This document shows positions 58,601 to 64,000 of a stretch of DNA of 64,000 nt, piece by piece. The DNA is from Mangifera indica (Eukaryota; Streptophyta; Magnoliopsida; Sapindales; Anacardiaceae). The notes under the pieces were generated by a model. The model did no database searches. It was not told where the DNA came from and was given only the letters and a program-made list of their open reading frames with translations. The translations under genes and the position numbers were made by a program. Numbering within the stretch: the first letter of the stretch is position 1; the number at the start of each line of letters is the position of its first letter. Where the stretch lies: the NCBI RefSeq assembly GCF_011075055.1, contig NC_058155.1:4390001-4454000 (forward strand). The letters are read 5' to 3'.

Positions 58601-59290
58601 CGTAGGTAGTAAATTATTTTTTGGAGACAGTCTTGTATTTGATAAGCTAACGATGTATAAAAGTGTTATTGGTGCATTGCAATATTTGACCCTTACCAGA
58701 CCTGATCTTTCTTATGCAATAAATAAGCTAAGTGAGTTCTTAAAAGAGCCAACATTGGCAGGCAGTAAAAAGAGTGTTGCGATATATTCAAGGTACACTA
58801 GAGTATGGCATGATGTTTAGGCCTTCTTCAATATTGAATTTAAAGGTTTTTTCAAATGTAGATTGGGCTGGAAACTTGGAGGACAGAAGATCCACAAGTG
58901 GGTATTGCACTTACCTTGGAGGTAATCTGGTTCAAAAGAGCTCTAAAAAACAAAGAGTGGTGGCTCTATCAACCATTGAATCAGAATACAAGGCACGTAG
59001 TCAGGTAACTACAGAGATTGCATGGTTAAGATCTTTATTCTGTGAATCGAATTTGGAGTGGTTCGATCAAGCAATAATATGGTGTGACAAATGAGTGTTG
59101 TTTCATGAGTCACAAATTCTGTGTTTCATGGAAGGACAAAGCACATTGAGTTGGATGTGCATTTTATTCGTGAGCAAGTGGTTTCTAAATCTGTGGCAAT
59201 TTAATATGTACCTTCACAACATCAGGTAGTTGATGTGTTTACTAACGCATTGTCAACTGTAAGATTTGAGTTACTCAGATATAGACCTTG
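55690..59290 (+). pseudogene. pol of copia 3 (protease, integrase, RT, RNase H)
   Basis: Protease region: WYLD followed by a stop where DSGA is expected (about 55890). GAG-pre-integrase LMMWHKRLGHHCKQVF (about 56335). Integrase LVHTDVWGPTSV and FVDDFSRFTWIYPLESKAQV (56515-56645); YALYNE/RAFGCTCYP region at about 56980-57045. RT: DRKWVFKKKMN (57925), [20 protein letters not shown] (about 58110), YGLKQAPRACYDKL (about 58235), TYVDDILLTRP (about 58370). RNase H: NVDWAGNLEDRRSTSGYCTY and VVALSTIESEYKA (58855-59000). About fifteen stops or frameshifts. Confidence 0.9.
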
Positions 59291-59392
59291 AGTAGTGAGA
59301 ATTACAGGGAAAGATGATAGTGCAAAAGAATTTCTTTCCGCTACTAAAGGAAAAATTGCAGAAATTCAAGTGGGCTACAAGGAGGATTATTT

Positions 59393-59729
59393 GTAAAGAA
59401 GTTGAGTTAAGTAGAATTAAGAAAGTTGTTTGCAACAAAATTTACTCTTTTTTTTTTTTTGCAATTCCAACTATTTCTTAGTTAGAATTAAGAGAGGATG
59501 TAAAAGAGCAATTTTTTATTATAGTAGCAAAAGTAGAGTGAAGTTGTAGTGTTAGTAGCAAAGTTTAAATTCATTGGATATGGTCTCCAATGAATGGCAA
59601 AGATTGAAGATTGACAACTGTCAGTAGCTAACAATTGTTTAGCGAGAAATTTATTGTATAAAAGTTGCCTCTTGTTTAAAAAAATAATAATAATAAGAAG
59701 TGAAGTTTTTATTGTCATATTTTTGTTCA
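59393..59729 (+). repeat. 3' LTR of copia 3
   Basis: It ends ATTTTTGTTCA at 59729. TATAAAAG at 59657-59664, followed by GTTGCCTC, is the likely TATA box. The start is placed at TGTAAAG, after the purine-rich CAAGTGGGCTACAAGGAGGA at about 59368-59387, but no direct 5' copy exists to confirm it. Confidence 0.6.
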
Positions 59730-60226
59730 CTCTGGAATCACAACTATGCATCTCCCCCTTTAATGGTATATTGCAAGTTGAATATGATCCTCCGAATATG
59801 TATCAAGAAAATCAAAGAATTGTATAACCCTTCAGACCCAAGTGGCGAGATCCTCCAAGCCATTATATCTCAAAAAGTCCAACATAGCCAACTTAGGGGC
59901 AACACTCCAACTTGTTTGTTACAGAATAAATTAAATGAGAGGATGCAAAAGTTTGTGACGGTGGCATTTGAATAACTAATAAAGTAATACGACATCGTCG
60001 ATGGGTTAAATAAGTCAATAAATCATGAGGTGTCATTTATGGATTTGTAAATACGATGTTGTAGCATTTACCCATGTTAATAAAACGGGAACCAGTTAAT
60101 ACAAACAGTGCTTAAGTGGAAAAATGAAAAACATGTGACTGTCTTTCCTTCCAGAATTCTTTGTATCTTCTTCTTATTTTATGTGTGTGTTTCTGTATCA
60201 GTGTGAATTAGATTGAGTTATATCAT
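59730..60226 (+). other. Flank and probable 5' LTR of the next Ty3 element
   Basis: No gene is recognised. Because a PBS starts at 60227, sequence ending TTATATCAT should be the 5' LTR end. A possible start is TGTTACAGAAT at about 59918, but there is no second LTR in the window to compare with. A 91-codon frame at 59700-59975 has no recognised similarity. Confidence 0.45.
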
Positions 60227-60251
60227 TGGTATCAGAGCATCGTTCCTGGCA

Positions 60252-61345
60252 ATGGCTGACGGTACAAGAATACAGGAGATGTGATAAGAGTTTAGCCAGA
60301 TGTTTACGAGTTTAGTTTCTAAATTTGAGAAGCGACAACAAGAATTTGTGAAAGAATCAATAAATGAGATTAGAAAATTAATAGACGGATTGAGCCTTCA
60401 GCAAACAAAAGTTATTTCATAATCACAGTTGGCTACGAAAAAAGGTGAAGAAGGTAGTTTTAAGGAAGCTTTGAAAACGTGATCATCTTAGGAGAAGGTG
60501 ACACATCTAGATTTTTTACGTTTCAATGACGATCATTTTGATAGCTGGATTACCAAAGTTGAATATTACTTCAATATAGATGGTACTCCGAATGAGGATC
60601 AAGTGAAGGTAGTAGCATTACATTTAGAAGAGCGTACCATTCAATGGTACCAAGGATTTATGAAATTTAGAACTGATATGATGATAAATTGGGAGAAGTA
60701 TACAGCTGCCATGCGTGCTAGGTTTGGAAACTATGTCTATGATGATCCATTAACTAATCTAAGGAATTTAAGGCAGGTTGGATCTTTGCAACAATATCTG
60801 GATGAATTCTACAAGCTTTATCCAAGAGCTAGAATCAAAGAAGATCAGGCATTGAGTTTCTTCTTGTCTGGTCTAGTGGATGTTTTACAAATGCCAGTAA
60901 GAATGTTCCAGTCGAAGATATTGTCAGAAGCCTATACGTTAGCCAAGCTACAAGAGATAACGATGGAGACCATTAAGGATCAGTCGAAACTAGTGAACCG
61001 TACTCCTTATGTACCATCTACACCTAAGGTTTCTTCCTATCACCATAGTGTTACTACATATCCACGAAAACCATTTACTAATATTGGATTGCTACCTACA
61101 CCTAATCCACCTCGGACAATTAATTCAACTAATCCTATTATTAATAATAAGGCTAGTCTTAATAGAAATTTTGATTAGAAAAGAGCCAAAGGTATTTGCT
61201 TTTGGTGTGATGAAAAATACACTCCTAGACATAAATGCAAGAGAAAGCAAACTTTTATGCTACAATTGAATAACCTTATGGAGAAGGATTCTAGTGAATT
61301 GGATGAACCAAAAGCTATGGCTGAAGAGCAAAGTCTAATACAACT
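60252..61345 (+). pseudogene. gag of Ty3 element 3
   Basis: Start ATGGCTGACGGTACAAG at 60252, nine residues to a stop. The main open frame of 226 codons (60498-61178) reads LRFNDDHFDSWITKVEYYFN, VALHLEERTIQWYQGFMK, WEKYTAAMRARFGNYVYDDP and LQQYLDEFYKLYPRA. This is a good Retrotrans_gag domain. A zinc knuckle at about 61195-61233 reads CFWCDEKYTPRHKC (C-x2-C-x4... with H and C kept), after a TAG at 61177. It is the longest open gag in the window. Confidence 0.9.
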
Positions 61346-61439
61346 CTCACTATAAGCCTTGAAAGGCATCGATGGCTCGAGAACCATGCGAGTCAAAAGA
61401 ACATATATTAAGTCATTGTTATACATTCTTAAGCAGCTG

Positions 61440-61750
61440 GCATGTAAGATGGGATGTATTTTGAGAAATGTGAATGGAGTAAAAGTAGTGGTTGCCAATG
61501 GCAAAGAGTTAAGGTATGCTGCTTTGTGTGAAGGATTAGAATTAAAAATTCAAGACTAGGTTTTTTGGGTTAATGCTTATACATTGCCCTTGAATAGTTA
61601 TGACATTATTTTAGGAGCTCAATGGCTAGCAAACCTAGAAGATATTGTTTGGAATTTTAGAAAACCCACCATGAGTTTTTGGTTGGGGAATAAACAATAT
61701 CATTTACAAGGTAAAAAGGAGGTTATGTCTAGTATGATTAGAAATGGTAG
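61440..61750 (+). pseudogene. Protease region of Ty3 element 3
   Basis: It reads VKVVVANGKELRYAALCEGL, a stop after KIQD, then NAYTLPLNSYDIILGAQWLA and NLEDIVWNFRKPTMSFWLGN. Ty3 proteases next to RT show this order (VANG ... L-P-L-x-x-Y-D-x-I-L-G-x-x-W-L). The DSGAS active site upstream is not recognisable (about 61400-61430). Confidence 0.82.
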
Positions 61751-61889
61751 ATTGAATAAATTGTTGTTGAAGCACCAACAACTTGTTGTTTTGCAATTGA
61801 TGTAGGTGATAATAGCCGAGGCTAAAGGTCAAGTGTATGAACTGCAAGTCAGTAAGGATGAAGCAATCTCTGAATGACTATAGTTATAA

Positions 61890-62155
61890 TCATTGTTAGA
61901 CAAGTATGGATGTGTTTTTGCAAAACCAAAAGGACTTCCTCTAGAAAAACTACAGGACCATCAGATTACCCTTAAGAAAGGTTCTCAACCTGTGAATTTA
62001 AGGTCTTATCATTATGGGGGAATGCAGAAGGATATTATAGAGAAAATGTTAGACTCTGAGGTTATTCGAGATAGCAACAGTCTATATGCAAGCCTTGTGG
62101 TTCTTATAAAGAAAAATGATGGTTCATGAAGGATGTGTATAGATTATAGGGCTTA
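61890..62155 (+). pseudogene. Beginning of RT, Ty3 element 3
   Basis: It reads FAKPKGLPLEKLQDHQITLK, GSQPVNLRSYHYGGMQKDII, VVLIKKNDGS, a stop, then RMCIDYRA. This is fingers subdomain up to the C-x-D-Y-R block. The catalytic Y-x-D-D lies beyond the break at about 62155. Confidence 0.88.
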
Positions 62156-62159
62156 ACGT

Positions 62160-62841
62160 CTCAGGCTATCTCTAGATCTAACCTATACACGAACTTCTGT
62201 ATACACCCTATCTCTGTATTAGTTATCTCAAGGGCATATTAGGATAGCTGATTGAACTTTGTGGAATATTCTTTTACTGAATTTGTCCCTTGCACTAAAT
62301 TAATAGACTTTTAGGCCCTAATACAAGTAACATCGATGCCTTTATACTCTATCTCAAATTGACGCATGAACTCAGACCAAGTCATCTCTAAGACATTGAT
62401 CGTCTCCTTGACTAAGTTCCACCATATTCTTGCATTTAACTTGAAAAGATATGTGGCATATCTCTTCTGGTTGGTCGTATCAAATAGGGTCATTGCACTC
62501 TTTAATGATTCCAACCACTCTTCCACTATTATTAGGTCCTTTACACTATCAAATTTTTTATGTTGGTGCATACTGAGGAGGTTAAAAATAGGATGCAACT
62601 AAGTGCTCACTAAGGCTACTATAGATGTTGAAGTAACCTCCCTCATATCATGTCCCTAGGTCAACGGTGTATGTGTCGTCTCACTTCCCTGCATAAGAGT
62701 ACCTCTATGCTTTCTCATCATCTCTCTGAACACATCATGTGCACTTAGTCCCCTCTGAGGTATCTTGGGAGTTGCTCCTTCACTTGGCTCTTCTAAGAGG
62801 GATCTATTGGTATTCAGCTTATAGGTCCTGAAAATAAACAT
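62160..62841 (-). pseudogene. gag of a minus-strand Ty3 element 4
   Basis: Minus strand: MFIFRTYKLNTNRSLLEEPS leads into MMRKHRGTLMQ. A 95-codon frame (62598-62314) reads VEEWLESLKSAMTLFDTTNQ, FKLNARIWWNLVKETI and WSEFMRQFEIEY, the hallmark Ty3 gag motifs (WL-x-x-x-x-x; A-x-x-WW; W-x-x-F-x-x-x-F). It continues VKEYSTKFNQLS at about 62255. It is cut at about 62160 against element 3 in tail-to-tail fashion, so pol is missing. Confidence 0.85.
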
Positions 62842-62996
62842 ATCAGTCTCATAAAACTCAATAGGTATAAGTGAAAACTTAACTTATAGTGATTGGTTGT
62901 GACGGCGATCAACGTGGCTAGAAGGTATTCCATCTCTGTGTTACTTGGATTACTCCATTTTGTTTTAGAAAACATCTTTTAGGTTCCCATAATCAT

Positions 62997-63008
62997 GCTT
63001 TGATACCA
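62997..63008 (-). other. Primer-binding site of Ty3 element 4
   Basis: Minus-strand TGGTATCAAAGC, three bases after the LTR end at 63012. One mismatch (A for G) to the usual TGGTATCAGAGC. Confidence 0.85.
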
Positions 63009-63011
63009 ACT

Positions 63012-64000
63012 TGTGACATCCCTCCCCAGAAGTATACCCACCAAAGGAGAAATGTTAAAAATTAATATCTGGAGTGTTTATTTCTCTTTTTTTTTTAAAA
63101 ACTACTTTGAACTCAACTTATTACTAAAAGTATTTAGAAATTATTCTAAGAAAACTGAAAATTTAGAAGTGAACAAAAGATATATATATCTCATATGAAA
63201 ACTTATCTAAAAGTATTTGAAAACATGGAGTAATCATATACAACTGTACAATCATCTCGAAACGGTCAAAAGTCAACGAGAACATGTGACTATATGCATG
63301 TAATATAAACCAGAGATAACTTGCTTCAGTCGGATCTGTTTTCACTACCACAATCACTTGTACCTATAATCATGAAAGAGAAGGAAGTGAGAGATAAGAA
63401 CACTTAGTAAAGGGAAAAAATTAAGTAAATTATCTCTTTTCTTGTTCTAACTCACTCTTGGGACTCAATCCCATATCATAACCTCTATAAGAAATCGAGG
63501 GGATAATTTAGTTTATTCTTTACTAAATGGGTCATACTTTATCCTATTTGGGGTCTATTTGATACTTTCTAGAAGCTTATTATAGGGATTTGGAACTTTT
63601 CTAAGCTCAAGCTCTCTTCCATTCTCTCACTACACCATTTTTGAATCTAAATTATGCTTTACTACGAGTATGTTTTACTGCAAGCAGACCCTACTACGGG
63701 TTTATGTCCTACTATGGACATACCCTTTTACGGGCGATGTAGTGTAAAGTGCCCCCTCATAGTTCATAGCATGCATGCGTACATTATATCTTACTAATCT
63801 TGCTTCCATCTAAAACTATTCATAACTCTCTAAGCTATACTTTTGGGATGACCCCTGAATCTTAAGCCTTAAATTTCTTTTCTTGCTTTTATTTCTTTTC
63901 TTCTTCTTTTTTTCTTTTTTTTTTTTCTCTTTTTTCTTTCTTTCTTTCCAAAAACTGTGAAATACCGTTCACATGACTGTTCATTTGGTAGGATAGTCTT
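63012..64000 (-). repeat. 5' LTR of Ty3 element 4, cut by the window end
   Basis: The plus strand begins TGTGACATCCCTCCCC, i.e. the minus-strand LTR ends GGGATGTCACA right before the PBS. At least 989 bp lie in the window and the start is beyond it. Inside are short repeats of TTTACTACGAGTATG / CCTACTACGGGTTTATG / CCTACTATGGACATACC at about 63657-63727. A pyrimidine tract lies at 63880-63950. It is not the same LTR family as elements 1 and 2. Confidence 0.75.
63880..63950. repeat. Polypyrimidine (CTTTT)n tract
   Basis: Nearly pure T/C for about 65 bp (TTTCTTTTCTTCTTCTTTTT and similar). On the minus strand it is a purine-rich stretch within the LTR of element 4. Confidence 0.9.

Larger units (their letters stand above)
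54545..59729 (+). mobile_element. Ty1/copia element 3 (Ale/Retrofit-like) lacking a normal 5' LTR
   Basis: PBS TGGTATCAGAGCC at 54545, gag, full pol order and a 3' LTR ending at 59729. The 5' LTR is missing apart from the inverted fragment. The RT wording ([29 protein letters not shown]) is typical of the Ale/Retrofit group. Coding is broken but the frames are longer than in copia 1 or 2 (for example 169 codons of gag), so this may be a younger insertion. Confidence 0.88.
60227..62155 (+). mobile_element. Ty3/gypsy element 3 (chromovirus-like, not Tekay), 3'-truncated
   Basis: PBS TGGTATCAGAGC (60227-60238), gag, zinc knuckle, protease and the beginning of RT. It breaks off inside RT at about 62155, where a minus-strand element begins. 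Integrase and the 3' LTR are absent. The wording of gag and protease fits the Reina/CRM/Galadriel side of chromoviruses rather than elements 1 and 2. Confidence 0.85.

Noticed and set aside
59700..59975. 91-codon frame between copia 3 and Ty3 element 3
   Set aside because: It starts inside the copia 3 LTR and runs into the probable LTR of the next element. No recognisable domain, most likely chance.
61009..61269. Leucine/isoleucine-rich 86-codon frame
   Set aside because: It overlaps the end of the Ty3 gag in another frame. It is an out-of-frame shadow of the Pro/Asn-rich gag tail.
1..64000. tRNA, rRNA or organellar genes
   Set aside because: TGGTATCAGAG sites look like tRNA 3' complements, but each sits next to an LTR and lacks a tRNA body. 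No other RNA gene signature was seen by eye; a tRNAscan-SE run would settle this.

Overview
The window looks like plant nuclear heterochromatin, probably from a dicot angiosperm. It is AT-rich and has no intact host gene. It is packed with decayed Ty3/gypsy and Ty1/copia LTR retrotransposons primed by initiator-Met tRNA (TGGTATCAGAG), plus MITEs and Mutator-like (MULE) transposons. No ribosomal, tRNA, CRISPR, prokaryotic or organellar gene was seen. Almost every coding stretch is interrupted by stops and frameshifts, so nearly all genes are given as pseudogenes. Family calls come from reading translations by eye, and no database was searched.

Layout. 1-4001: truncated Ty3 element 1 (gag remnant, RT, RNase H, integrase, 3' LTR). 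4002-8432: repeat unit A, which ends in a degenerate MULE transposase N-terminal region. 8433-12125: minus-strand fragment of the same Ty3 family (LTR plus end of pol). 12175-13370: terminal piece of a second MULE type carrying a DUF1985 fragment. 13365-23552: unit B, split by Ty3 element 2 (17159-22939). 24042-25390: a strongly deleted unit-like copy (D). 26287-26564: hAT-type MITE. 27152-32162: copia 1 with 371-bp LTRs. 32388-32710: LRR gene fragment. 33452-43960: unit C, carrying a 329-bp hAT MITE and split by copia 2 (37657-43412), whose 5' LTR carries a Harbinger-type MITE. 43961-46856: another MITE and a solo Ty3 LTR. 46880-51990: MULE transposase C-terminal half converging on a minus-strand Ulp1-like protease/DUF1985 pseudogene, then the element end. 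52570-53789: gag scrap and an 892-bp non-autonomous element with long inverted repeats. 53834-54441: TRIM-like tandem. 54442-59729: copia 3, with an inverted LTR piece at its 5' end. 60227-62155: a third Ty3 element, abutting the 5' part of a minus-strand Ty3 element that leaves the window at 64000.

The most useful observation is that units A, B and C are diverged copies of one sequence, read here as the 5' part of a Ulp1-carrying MULE. Aligning them gives within-window empty sites for several insertions, so nesting order and target-site duplications can be read directly. Unit C plus 46880-51990 may be one MULE of roughly 9-10 kb, broken up by later insertions.
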